Of a stretch of 64,000 nucleotides of DNA, positions 35,384 to 44,224 are shown piece by piece. The notes under the pieces were generated by a model. The model saw only the letters and a program-made list of their open reading frames with translations. It did no database searches and was not told the DNA's origin. Position 1 is the first letter of the stretch; each line of letters opens with the position of its first letter. This DNA comes from an uncultured Bacteroidota bacterium (lineage in GTDB: Bacteria; Bacteroidota; Bacteroidia; Chitinophagales; Chitinophagaceae): positions 1-64,000 of the forward strand of contig CAIJXU010000093.1 in the NCBI GenBank assembly GCA_903824725.1, read 5' to 3'. The translations under genes were made by a program, and so were the position numbers.

Positions 35384-36526
35384 CTATTTAAATAATTCAG
35401 CTAATTTAGTATTTAAAGCATCTCCTCTTAAATCTTTTCCTATGATGATTCCATTAGGATCGATTAAGTAATTTTGAGGAATCGCTTGGATGCCATACAT
35501 CACCGCTACTTCATTTTTCCAATATTTTAAATCCGACACTTGGGTCCAAGTTAAATTGTCCTTATGGATGGCTTCCAACCATCTGTCTTTACCTGTAGGT
35601 TGATCTAATGAAACACCCAATACTGTAAACCCTTTTGTGTTATACTTTGCAAAAGCTGCAACCACATTCGGATTTTCTTGTCTGCAAGGACCACACCAGC
35701 TAGCCCAAAAATCAATCAAGACATATTTGCCTTTAAAGGAAGCAAGTGATACGGGAACGCCAGCAGTATCGTTTTGAGTAAAATCAATTGCCGGTTTGCC
35801 AATACCTGTTTTTTTAGCAATTGCAATTTTATCGCCCATCTCTTTTCCTTTTACAGAATTACGTATAGCTAAAGGTATTTTTAAAAATAAAGGCTCAACT
35901 TCGTCTGCCTTAATACTGTACCCAGCAAAATTACTAAACGCATACATCACTATAGGAGAATTTAAATTAGCTAAAACAAATTCTTTTTGTTTTACTTTCA
36001 TTTCAGCGTCTAGCTTATCATAGTCTTCATCTAATTTTTTCATACCCGCTTGATCCTTCTTCTTATATAAATCATTATAAGCGGCACTTAGTATTTCAAT
36101 TTTATCGGTTACTGGTTTGGTAAAACTATTTAACTTTTTATACCCCAAATGTGCTTTTGAACCTATAATAGTTGCATTGGCAAAGGAGTCTACGCTATTC
36201 ACTGTAATAATAGAATTCTCTAAATAAATAGGAGTCACATCTTTTTTATAGGACATCATTCGCTTTGTCTTGATAGCGGTATCCACCTTATAAGAAGCAC
36301 GTAAGTTAGCCAATGTTGGTTCTGCTAAAGTACCCTTTAAGGTATATTTACCATTTACTACCACCGCGCTATCCTGTGTCGATGTGCCATTAAAATAATA
36401 AGATAAGTAAACTTTAGAAATAGTTTCCTTCACTTTACTTACATCACCTGTAAGAACATATTGTTTTTTTTGCGATTGTACGGTGGTAGATAATAATACC
36501 AACCCAATCAAAATAAATTTTTTCAT
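35384..36526 (-). CDS. TlpA/ResA-like thioredoxin with DUF4369 N-terminal domain
   Basis: This 380-residue protein has a signal peptide ending in VQSQ. The N-terminal domain (about 25-130) resembles DUF4369 (YVLTGDVSKVKETISKVYL). A helical linker is followed by an AhpC/TSA thioredoxin domain from about residue 240, with active site FWASWCGPCRQEN (C278, C281) and IPQNYLIDPNG. This architecture is very common in Bacteroidota as a periplasmic disulfide reductase. It is the last gene of a minus-strand run after the GH95 and SGNH genes, 45 bases downstream of the latter. Confidence 0.92.
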   Translation of the reverse strand: MKKFILIGLVLLSTTVQSQKKQYVLTGDVSKVKETISKVYLSYYFNGTSTQDSAVVVNGKYTLKGTLAEPTLANLRASYKVDTAIKTKRMMSYKKDVTPIYLENSIITVNSVDSFANATIIGSKAHLGYKKLNSFTKPVTDKIEILSAAYNDLYKKKDQAGMKKLDEDYDKLDAEMKVKQKEFVLANLNSPIVMYAFSNFAGYSIKADEVEPLFLKIPLAIRNSVKGKEMGDKIAIAKKTGIGKPAIDFTQNDTAGVPVSLASFKGKYVLIDFWASWCGPCRQENPNVVAAFAKYNTKGFTVLGVSLDQPTGKDRWLEAIHKDNLTWTQVSDLKYWKNEVAVMYGIQAIPQNYLIDPNGIIIGKDLRGDALNTKLAELFK

Positions 36527-36570
36527 GCTATTTTTAATTTGTGAGATGAAGATACGAAATAGATACCTAC

Positions 36571-37251
36571 TTATTTAACCAAAAGATGAGGGGCAATCTG
36601 TTTTTGCCAAATTGCATACCCTTTTTCATTCATATGAAGGTGGTCGGCAATGAAAATGTCTTTCATCACTGTACCATCTGATTGCAACATTGGAGTATGA
36701 ATGTCAATAAATTGAGTATTAGATTGCTTTGCTAAAAAAGCCGAAATCAGCTCATTGGCTTGTACCATTTTAGCCTCCAAATGCCATCTTAAGATGCTGG
36801 GCTTTAAGGATATAAATACAATATTGGTCTTCTGACCTAATTGACTACGTATGATATTAAATAAAATCAAAAATCGCTCATATACTATTGCTGGCGTTAT
36901 GGTATTATTACTAGCGATGTCATTTTCACCACAATAAATAATTACTTGCTTGGGCTTGTATTTTAAAATGGTTTCATTCGCATATTGAATAACATCTGGT
37001 AAAGTAGAGCCACCAAAGCCTCGATTAATGATGGCATAGCCTGGAAAATATTGATTGATATCCTTCCACTTAGCAAAAGAGGAGCTGCCCACAAAAACAA
37101 TTTTTCCTTGCAAAGGAGATACCATCGAATCTGATTTTGCAAATGCAATAATTTCTTTTTCAAATGGATTTACTTGTGCCCATAAACCCATTGAAAAATG
37201 AACTAATAAAAAAACCACTAGCCCCCATTTTTTAAGGAAATTATTTTTCAT
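36571..37251 (-). CDS. Secreted SGNH/GDSL-type esterase
   Basis: This 226-residue protein has an N-terminal hydrophobic export signal. It carries the SGNH blocks: nucleophile in FVGSSSFAKW (S57 in the GDS position), glycine block INRGFGGSTLPDV, asparagine block IYCGENDIAS (N110) and the closing DHLHMNEKGY with the Asp-His dyad. It is probably a carbohydrate esterase removing acetyl or similar groups from glycans. Its start overlaps the end of the GH95 gene by 11 bases, so the two are translationally coupled and likely act on one substrate. Confidence 0.9.
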   Translation of the reverse strand: MKNNFLKKWGLVVFLLVHFSMGLWAQVNPFEKEIIAFAKSDSMVSPLQGKIVFVGSSSFAKWKDINQYFPGYAIINRGFGGSTLPDVIQYANETILKYKPKQVIIYCGENDIASNNTITPAIVYERFLILFNIIRSQLGQKTNIVFISLKPSILRWHLEAKMVQANELISAFLAKQSNTQFIDIHTPMLQSDGTVMKDIFIADHLHMNEKGYAIWQKQIAPHLLVK

Positions 37252-39679
37252 TCGTTTTTATTGTTTCCATTTTACCGTTCATTAAAACCTGAGCAGTGGT
37301 GTTGGTGGTTGATTTTATTTTTACATTGGTCACTTGTCCTTTAATCCATGTCATATCAATTTCATAATTACCTCTTGCCTTCAAACCCTTTACTGAACCG
37401 GATTGCCAAGCTTTTGGAATAGCAGGTAATAACTCAATATAGTCGGCATTAGATTGTACTAGCATCTCTGCTACGGCTGCCGCCCCTCCGAAATTTCCAT
37501 CAATTTGAAATGGAGGATGTGCATCTAATAAATTAGGATAAGTGCCGCCCATATTGGTATAATTTTCCTTCGTTTCATCTGGTGGAACATATTTTAGTAA
37601 TTCTCGATACATTTTATAAGCATGTTCCCCGTCTTTTAATCTTGCCCATAAATTGATGCGCCAACCTTTTGACCAACCTGTCGTTTCATCTCCTTTAATT
37701 TCTAAAGTCTTTTTAGCTGCCGCTGCAATCAATGGGGTATTTTGAACAGTAACATGTGTACCAGGATATAATCCATATAAATGACTTTGATGTCTATGTT
37801 GCGGTTCCACATCTTGCCAATCATAATACCATTCTTGTAAATTACCTGCTTTACCAACTTGATAAGGATGCAAATTATTAAGCGCATTATTTATACTTGA
37901 TACAAACGCAGTATCATTTTTTAATATTTTTTGTGCAGCAATGATATCTAAAAATAATTCACGAATCATAGCAAGATCGGCAGTGCCGCCAAATAAAGTA
38001 TTACCTCTAAACCCCGTATTGGTGATAAAACTATTCTCGGGAGAGGTGGATGGAGATGTAATATATTGGCCAGCTGAATCCTTAATTAACCAAGCCAGGC
38101 AAAATTCAGCAGCACCTCGCATAAGGGGATATGCTTTTTGTTTTAAGAAAGTAGCATCTTGGGTAAATAAGTAATGTTCCCATAAATGCGCCGACGCCCA
38201 AGTGCCCCCCATGGGCCAGTTCGCCCAGCTAGGATCACCATCACCAAAATTACCTACTGGATTAGACATCGCCCATATATCAGAATTATGATGCGAAACC
38301 CATCCTGGCATATTGTAAAATGTTTTTGCAGTAATTTTTCCAGTGGTCGATAAATTATTTAAAAATTGCAAAAACGGCTGATGCATTTCAGATAAATTGG
38401 TGTTTTCGGCTAACCAATAATTTTCTTCAGCATTAATATTCATGGTATAATTACTTGACCAAGGTGGCTGCAAGTAGGAATTCCATAAGCCTTGTAAATT
38501 AGCAGGGACGGCTGTTGTACGAGAACTGCTAATTAATAAATAACGACCGTATTGAAAATATAAGGTTTCTAAATAAGGATCTGATTCCCCTTTAGCATAT
38601 CGTTTTAATCTTTCATTGGTGGGTAAATTGGAAGCTTGCGGACCGTCTAATTTTAAGGCTACTCTATTAAAATAATTTTGATAATCTTTGACATGTCTAT
38701 TTTTAATTTCATCCCATCCAATATAAATGGCTTTTGTTAATTGTGATTGCGCGATGGTATTTTGATTTAAACCTTGAGTTGCAGGGTCTTTATCAAAACC
38801 ATTAAAACTAGTTGCTATTGAAATATAAATAGTTGCTTCGCTTGCATTTGCTAAAGTTAAAGTAGAGTCGGTATTGGTAATTTTTCCCGAACTGGTTTTG
38901 ATTTGAATATTCGCTGCAAATTTTGTTCCTCGTTTTTTATCAAATAAAATTGAATTACGCTTTTTTTGAACATAACTTGGGTCTGCCTTGACAGGTGCTA
39001 CCCCATTGGCTTGTAATAAATTATTAGTAGCGGATGTCGTATGTAATAATAAAGATTCAAAGCGAATGGTAAAACCCAATGCCCCTGCTTTTTTACTTTT
39101 TAAATGAATGGCAAATATTTTATCGGGGTTAGAAACTAGGTATTCTCTTTCGATGGTATTTGAATTAGATTCGGTTTTCACTTTTGCAATGGCTTGATTC
39201 AAATCCAATTCGCGATAATAATCACTGATATATGGATCGTCATTAAAATCAAGATACAAAGTGCCTAAAGGCGCATAGGATTCGGAAAATTTACCTTGTA
39301 ATTTTTTTATGAGTTCGCCCGCTTTTTTATAATTTTTTTCGGCAAGCGCTTTACGAACTGCGGGTAAATTTTTATAAGCCTGCGGGTTCATGTTGGCATT
39401 CACTGGCTCTCCTGACCAAAGTGTTAAATCGTTTAAATAAATTTTATCGGTCGAGATACCACCAAAAACGGTAGCCCCTTGTTGTCCATTACCTAAGACC
39501 AAGGATTCTTCAAAATATTGCGCTGGCGCATCATACCAAAGCTTCAGTGGTGGCTGTATTGGCGCTTCAACAATGACTGTTTTGGGTATTGGTTTTTTGA
39601 CCGACTTAGTAACTTTTTTTTGAGCCTGCATTGGCATGGCAAAAAGAATTAGAAAAAAAATAAGTATATTTTTGGACAT
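37241..39679 (-). CDS. GH95 family glycosidase, probable alpha-L-fucosidase
   Basis: This 812-residue secreted protein (signal MSKNILIFFLILFAMPMQAQ) has the GH95 N-terminal domain start LWYDAPAQYFEESLVLGNG. The (alpha/alpha)6 barrel shows the catalytic-site asparagines in NINAEENYWLAENTNLSE (N414, N416 region) and the family motif FQIDGNFGGAAAVAEML (D727). GH95 enzymes are mostly alpha-1,2-L-fucosidases, and some are alpha-L-galactosidases, so the sugar is probable rather than proven. Length is normal for the family. It overlaps a downstream SGNH esterase gene and fits with deoxyhexose use shown by the rhamnose operon and the FucP-like transporter. Confidence 0.92.
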   Translation of the reverse strand: MSKNILIFFLILFAMPMQAQKKVTKSVKKPIPKTVIVEAPIQPPLKLWYDAPAQYFEESLVLGNGQQGATVFGGISTDKIYLNDLTLWSGEPVNANMNPQAYKNLPAVRKALAEKNYKKAGELIKKLQGKFSESYAPLGTLYLDFNDDPYISDYYRELDLNQAIAKVKTESNSNTIEREYLVSNPDKIFAIHLKSKKAGALGFTIRFESLLLHTTSATNNLLQANGVAPVKADPSYVQKKRNSILFDKKRGTKFAANIQIKTSSGKITNTDSTLTLANASEATIYISIATSFNGFDKDPATQGLNQNTIAQSQLTKAIYIGWDEIKNRHVKDYQNYFNRVALKLDGPQASNLPTNERLKRYAKGESDPYLETLYFQYGRYLLISSSRTTAVPANLQGLWNSYLQPPWSSNYTMNINAEENYWLAENTNLSEMHQPFLQFLNNLSTTGKITAKTFYNMPGWVSHHNSDIWAMSNPVGNFGDGDPSWANWPMGGTWASAHLWEHYLFTQDATFLKQKAYPLMRGAAEFCLAWLIKDSAGQYITSPSTSPENSFITNTGFRGNTLFGGTADLAMIRELFLDIIAAQKILKNDTAFVSSINNALNNLHPYQVGKAGNLQEWYYDWQDVEPQHRHQSHLYGLYPGTHVTVQNTPLIAAAAKKTLEIKGDETTGWSKGWRINLWARLKDGEHAYKMYRELLKYVPPDETKENYTNMGGTYPNLLDAHPPFQIDGNFGGAAAVAEMLVQSNADYIELLPAIPKAWQSGSVKGLKARGNYEIDMTWIKGQVTNVKIKSTTNTTAQVLMNGKMETIKTNEK

Positions 39680-39757
39680 GGGCTAAATAATAAAGGTCTT
39701 TATTTATAAGGATTTCAAGCTACAATTTAGGCAATAAAATAACATCATGAAGTGATT

Positions 39758-39765
39758 TACTTTTG
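39758..39765 (+). promoter_or_regulatory. Bacteroidota -7 promoter element
   Basis: TACTTTTG matches the TAnnTTTG consensus exactly, 21 bases upstream of the start codon of the carboxypeptidase-regulatory-domain gene at 39787. The spacing fits a very short leader. Confidence 0.5.
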
Positions 39766-39786
39766 TATTTTTGATACATCAAGCAA

Positions 39787-40920
39787 ATGACATTGAGGTA
39801 TATTCTATTATATATATTTTTATTAGGGGCACTCCCCTTATTCGCTCAAATCACCATCAAAGGAAAAGTGGTTGATAAGGAAACAAATATGCCTATTGAT
39901 AATGTCAGCGTATATATCAGCAATTCTTCTAGCGGGACAAGAACTGATGCAACTGGAAATTTTATTCTGACTACTAGGGCTACGGGGCAATTTGAATTAA
40001 TCTTATCTATCATGGGATATGATATCAAAAATGTCCCAATGAATTCCAGTGAGCCGTTGCATTTTTTAAACATCGCCATGTCTACGAAATCAAATGACTT
40101 GCCTGAAGTAGTATTGAGAACATATATAAAAAATGGATGGAAGGTTTGGGGTAAAATATTTTTAAGTCAATTTATAGGAACTACACCATTAAATACGGAT
40201 TGTAAAATTTTAAACCCAGAAGTAATTCATTTTCAATTCAAAAAAATGGATAGTGTACTTATTGCTTTTGCAAATGAAACCATATTGATACAAAATAAAA
40301 AATTGGGCTATCTCTTACACTATGACTTGAGTGAATTTCAATATGATTTTATGAACAATAGAATTATTTTTCAAGGATACCCCTTGTTTGAACCATTAAA
40401 AAATAGTGAAACCAAAAAAGTGATCAATAAAAGAGCAGAAATTTATAAAGGATCGGTTATGCACTTTATGCGCAGTTTATTTACAAATACATTGAGAGAA
40501 AATAATTTTGAAATTAGAAGAATGGTCAAGACTATTAATTTAGGCGGACAAAACATTGTAATTGATGGTGCTACTAATTACGATAACACTAAACCCGCAA
40601 AATTTGAACTAACTAGTGATAAGCTTCCTGCTGATAGTATTGCTTATGGCGAAAGTCAAAATACAGCAGGTTTGTTTTTTAAAAATTATTTACAAGTAAC
40701 TTATTTAAATAAAAAAGTGTCTTATTACTATGATAGGAATTACAATACCAGCAATCAAAATATTGTGTCAGAAATCACACTTATGAAAAAGAAGCCACTT
40801 TTTGTATATTCCAATGGCACTTATTACGAACCTACCAACTTACTATTATCAGGATATTGGAGTTGGTCCGAAAAAATTGGATACTTACTGCCCTTTGATT
40901 ACATACCACCTTCTAAGTAG
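39787..40920 (+). CDS. Secreted protein with carboxypeptidase-D regulatory-like domain
   Basis: This 377-residue protein has a signal peptide ending in LFAQ. Residues about 22-100 form a CarboxypepD_reg-like beta-sandwich (ITIKGKVVDKETNMPIDNVSVYISN, with TDATGNFIL and SIMGYD), as found at the N-terminus of TonB-dependent receptors and many Bacteroidota surface proteins. The remaining 275 residues are beta-rich and match no family I can name. There is no barrel or plug domain, so it is not a SusC-type receptor. It is divergent from the GH95 gene and followed by the sortilin-like gene 58 bases later. The role is probably envelope-associated. Confidence 0.8.
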   Translation: MTLRYILLYIFLLGALPLFAQITIKGKVVDKETNMPIDNVSVYISNSSSGTRTDATGNFILTTRATGQFELILSIMGYDIKNVPMNSSEPLHFLNIAMSTKSNDLPEVVLRTYIKNGWKVWGKIFLSQFIGTTPLNTDCKILNPEVIHFQFKKMDSVLIAFANETILIQNKKLGYLLHYDLSEFQYDFMNNRIIFQGYPLFEPLKNSETKKVINKRAEIYKGSVMHFMRSLFTNTLRENNFEIRRMVKTINLGGQNIVIDGATNYDNTKPAKFELTSDKLPADSIAYGESQNTAGLFFKNYLQVTYLNKKVSYYYDRNYNTSNQNIVSEITLMKKKPLFVYSNGTYYEPTNLLLSGYWSWSEKIGYLLPFDYIPPSK

Positions 40921-40978
40921 AATAAATATTACTACATTAGTGTATAAAAAATGTCTTCTGCTTTAAAATAAACCTCTT

Positions 40979-43900
40979 ATGATAAAATTACTTTTGCGTT
41001 GTAGCTTATTATTCATTACACCATGTATAACAGCACAAACCACCGCCGATTCTCTCCAACAGGAATTAAATAAAACTTTTCAATCCGTGAAATGGAGAAG
41101 TATTGGACCCTTTCGTGGTGGACGATCCAATATTGCAGTGGGAGTCGTGGGCAGCCCGATGGTATATTATATGGGAACTACGGGTGGTGGTTTATGGAAA
41201 ACGGAAGACATGGGAATCAGTTGGAAAAATATTTCTGATGGCTTTTTTAAAACTGCTACAGTGGGGGGTATTGCAGTTGCAGAAAGCGATCCCAATGTAA
41301 TATATGTTGGAATGGGAGAACACGCCATTCGTGGCGTAATGACCCATCATGGTGATGGCATGTATAAAAGTACAGATGCAGGAAAAACTTGGAAGGCGAT
41401 CGGATTAGAAGCAACACATCATATTGCACGCATTGTAGTAGATCCTAAAAATGCAAATATTGTTTTTGTAGCTGCACAAGGTTCGTTGAGCAATAATTCA
41501 AAGGATCGTGGTATTTATAAATCTATAGATGGCGGAACCACTTGGAATAAAGTATTATATATAGATGAAAAAACAGGTTGTGCAGAATTATCAATGGATA
41601 TGAATAACCCATCTGTATTATATGCAGCTATGTGGGAACATGGTCGTTTACCTTGGAAGGTAATCAGCGGTGGCCCTGGAAGTGCTTTGTATAAATCAAC
41701 AGATGGCGGCGATACATGGAATAAAATGGTAGAGGGTTTACCAAAAGAAATGGGAAAGATGGCAATTACAGTTAGTCGTGCCAATTCCGAAAAAGTGTAT
41801 GCATTAATTGAAAGTGATTTTAGCAAGGAAGCTGGTGGAATGTATGTTTCAGAGAATGCAGGAAAAACTTGGAGCCAGGCAACGAGCGATCATCGCATCA
41901 TTGGAAGAGCTTGGTATTATATTGAAGTATTTGCCGATCCTATTATCGAAAATACATTGTATGTTATGAATGCACCAGCTTTAAAATCAACAGATGGCGG
42001 AAAAACTTGGGAAAATATATCTGCTACGCATGGTGATTATCATAATTTATGGATTAACCCTAGTAATAGTAATAACATGATTATTGCTGATGATGGAGGC
42101 GCTGCCATTACTTTTAATGGAGGTAAATCCTGGAGTAGTCAAAATAATATGCCTACTGCGCAATTTTATCGCATCAATGTAGATAATGAATTTCCATATA
42201 ATATTTATGGAGGACAACAAGATAATAGTTCAGTAAAAATTGCAAGCAGATCCTTTGGTGGCGGTATCAATGTAACCAACTGGAGTGCTTCCGCTGGAGG
42301 TGAAAGTGCTTTCTTAGCTTTTAATCCTGATGATCCAAGATATGTAGTTGGAGGAAGCTATCAAGGAACGATTGAAGTGTTGGATACAAAATCAAAAGGC
42401 AGTACCAATATCATGGCTGCTCCGATTCAATACTTAGGAATGGATGCAAAAGATGATAAGTATAGATTTAATTGGAACGCTCCCATCATCTGGAGTAAGC
42501 ATGAGCCCAATACATTTTATCATGGGGCGCAATTATTATTGAGAACAAGAGATATGGGAAAAACATGGACAGAAGCCTCTCCTGATTTAACAAGAAATGA
42601 AAAATCTAAACAAGGAAAACCAGGTGGACCTTATACCAATGAAGCAGTGGGCGCTGAAAATTATGGAACATTAAGTTACGTCATAGAGTCTCCAAATGAA
42701 AAAGGCGTCATCTATACGGGTAGCGATGATGGATTTGTTTATATCACAAAGGATGGAGGAACTACATGGAAAAATATAACCCCTCCAGGATTAGCCGAAT
42801 GTTTAATTAATGCAATTGAAGTCTCTCCTTTTGATAATGCCACTGCATATATTGCTACAACACGCTTTAAGTTTGATGATTATACGCCAGGTTTATATAA
42901 AACAACAGATTATGGTAAATCTTGGACTAAAATAAACAATGGTATAGCTAATAATGCTTTCACTAGAGTGGTAAGAGAAGATACTAAAGTAAAAGATTTA
43001 TTATTTGCAGGAACAGAAACTGGAATATACATGTCCAAAAACGGTGGTAAAAATTGGATGCCCTTTCAGTTAAATTTACCTAATACGCCTATTACTGATT
43101 TACGCATTCACCAAAATAATTTAATTGCTGCCACTTCTGGTAGATCGTTTTGGATTTTAGATGATTTAGATTTATTTAGACAATATAAAAAAGACACCAA
43201 TAATATTATATTATATCAACCTAGTCAAGCCTATTTAGCTACAGGTTATAGTGAATTAGATCAAAATAATGAGGAATTCAAGGGCGCTAAATTATTTGAT
43301 GGCGTGAATCCAGCAACAGGTGTGGTGATGTATTATCAGCTTCCTACTTTAAAGGAAAATGAGGAAGTAAAAATTGAAATAAAAGATCAAGAAGGAAATT
43401 TAGTTCGAAAATTTAGTTCGAAAAAAGAAGTAGTAAATAAAATTAGTGGAAGCGGTCGTCGAAGTGCTAAAGAGCCAACACTAACAAATAATAAGGGACT
43501 GAATCGATTTGTTTGGGACATGCGCTACCCAACTATTCCTGCAATTCCGGGCGTTTATATTGAAAGTAGTTTTAGAGGGCATAAAGCGAGTCCGGGAAAT
43601 TATGTCGTCACCATGACGGTCGGCGAAAAAGCTTCAAATACAACAGCCACTATTTTAGCCAATCCATTATATGCAATAGGAGTAAGTGATTATAAAGAGT
43701 ATGATGCTTTAATGAAACAAATGGAAGGCGAAGTGATTACAATGCATCAATTGATCAATGCATTGTATGAGAGCAGAAATCAATTAGAGTTGGTTATCAA
43801 AAATATACCTACAGAATCTAAATATGCTAATGTAAAAACAGCAGGAGAAGCATTAATAAAAAAATTAATTGCATGGGATGAAGATATGATTCAACGAAAA

Positions 43901-44143
43901 TCAACTGCATATGACGATGTTGAAAATTTTCCCAATAAATTCACTGCTAATTATTTATTTATGATCAATCAAACTGAAAGTGATATACCAAGGGTAAATC
44001 AACCTTCACTTGATTTGTTAAAGGAATACAACGAACAATGGGAAAGCCTAAAAGCAAGGGCACTTGAATTAAGGGATGGTTTGATACCAGATTTAAACAA
44101 GCAGCTCTGGGATGCAGGTATAGGTGCCGTTTGGATTAAATAA
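40979..44143 (+). CDS. Secreted sortilin/VPS10-type BNR beta-propeller protein
   Basis: This 1054-residue protein has a signal peptide ending in ITAQ. It carries many Asp-box repeats ([60 protein letters not shown]) forming one or two large propellers over residues 35-720. The C-terminal 300 residues include a beta-sandwich and a helical region ([20 protein letters not shown]). Such proteins are annotated as VPS10/sortilin or WD40/YVTN/BNR-like and are common in soil and freshwater Bacteroidota. The RIP motif of true sialidases is not seen. Function unknown; perhaps glycan or peptide binding. Confidence 0.85.
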   Translation: MIKLLLRCSLLFITPCITAQTTADSLQQELNKTFQSVKWRSIGPFRGGRSNIAVGVVGSPMVYYMGTTGGGLWKTEDMGISWKNISDGFFKTATVGGIAVAESDPNVIYVGMGEHAIRGVMTHHGDGMYKSTDAGKTWKAIGLEATHHIARIVVDPKNANIVFVAAQGSLSNNSKDRGIYKSIDGGTTWNKVLYIDEKTGCAELSMDMNNPSVLYAAMWEHGRLPWKVISGGPGSALYKSTDGGDTWNKMVEGLPKEMGKMAITVSRANSEKVYALIESDFSKEAGGMYVSENAGKTWSQATSDHRIIGRAWYYIEVFADPIIENTLYVMNAPALKSTDGGKTWENISATHGDYHNLWINPSNSNNMIIADDGGAAITFNGGKSWSSQNNMPTAQFYRINVDNEFPYNIYGGQQDNSSVKIASRSFGGGINVTNWSASAGGESAFLAFNPDDPRYVVGGSYQGTIEVLDTKSKGSTNIMAAPIQYLGMDAKDDKYRFNWNAPIIWSKHEPNTFYHGAQLLLRTRDMGKTWTEASPDLTRNEKSKQGKPGGPYTNEAVGAENYGTLSYVIESPNEKGVIYTGSDDGFVYITKDGGTTWKNITPPGLAECLINAIEVSPFDNATAYIATTRFKFDDYTPGLYKTTDYGKSWTKINNGIANNAFTRVVREDTKVKDLLFAGTETGIYMSKNGGKNWMPFQLNLPNTPITDLRIHQNNLIAATSGRSFWILDDLDLFRQYKKDTNNIILYQPSQAYLATGYSELDQNNEEFKGAKLFDGVNPATGVVMYYQLPTLKENEEVKIEIKDQEGNLVRKFSSKKEVVNKISGSGRRSAKEPTLTNNKGLNRFVWDMRYPTIPAIPGVYIESSFRGHKASPGNYVVTMTVGEKASNTTATILANPLYAIGVSDYKEYDALMKQMEGEVITMHQLINALYESRNQLELVIKNIPTESKYANVKTAGEALIKKLIAWDEDMIQRKSTAYDDVENFPNKFTANYLFMINQTESDIPRVNQPSLDLLKEYNEQWESLKARALELRDGLIPDLNKQLWDAGIGAVWIK

Positions 44144-44182
44144 AGCTTGGGTTTTACTTTTTAATCATACGCAATAAATAAG

Positions 44183-44190
44183 TAAATTTG
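44183..44190 (+). promoter_or_regulatory. Bacteroidota -7 promoter element
   Basis: TAAATTTG matches the -7 consensus TAnnTTTG, 34 bases upstream of the FAD/Fe-S dehydrogenase start at 44225. No convincing -33 element is visible. Confidence 0.5.
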
Positions 44191-44224
44191 CAGTATCATT
44201 TAGTGTCTTAAATTAATTAGGTTA

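Noticed and set aside
40979-44143. Sialidase annotation for the large BNR protein
   Set aside because: Asp boxes are present, but the arginine-containing RIP motif and other GH33 catalytic residues are not seen; sortilin/VPS10-type is the better description.
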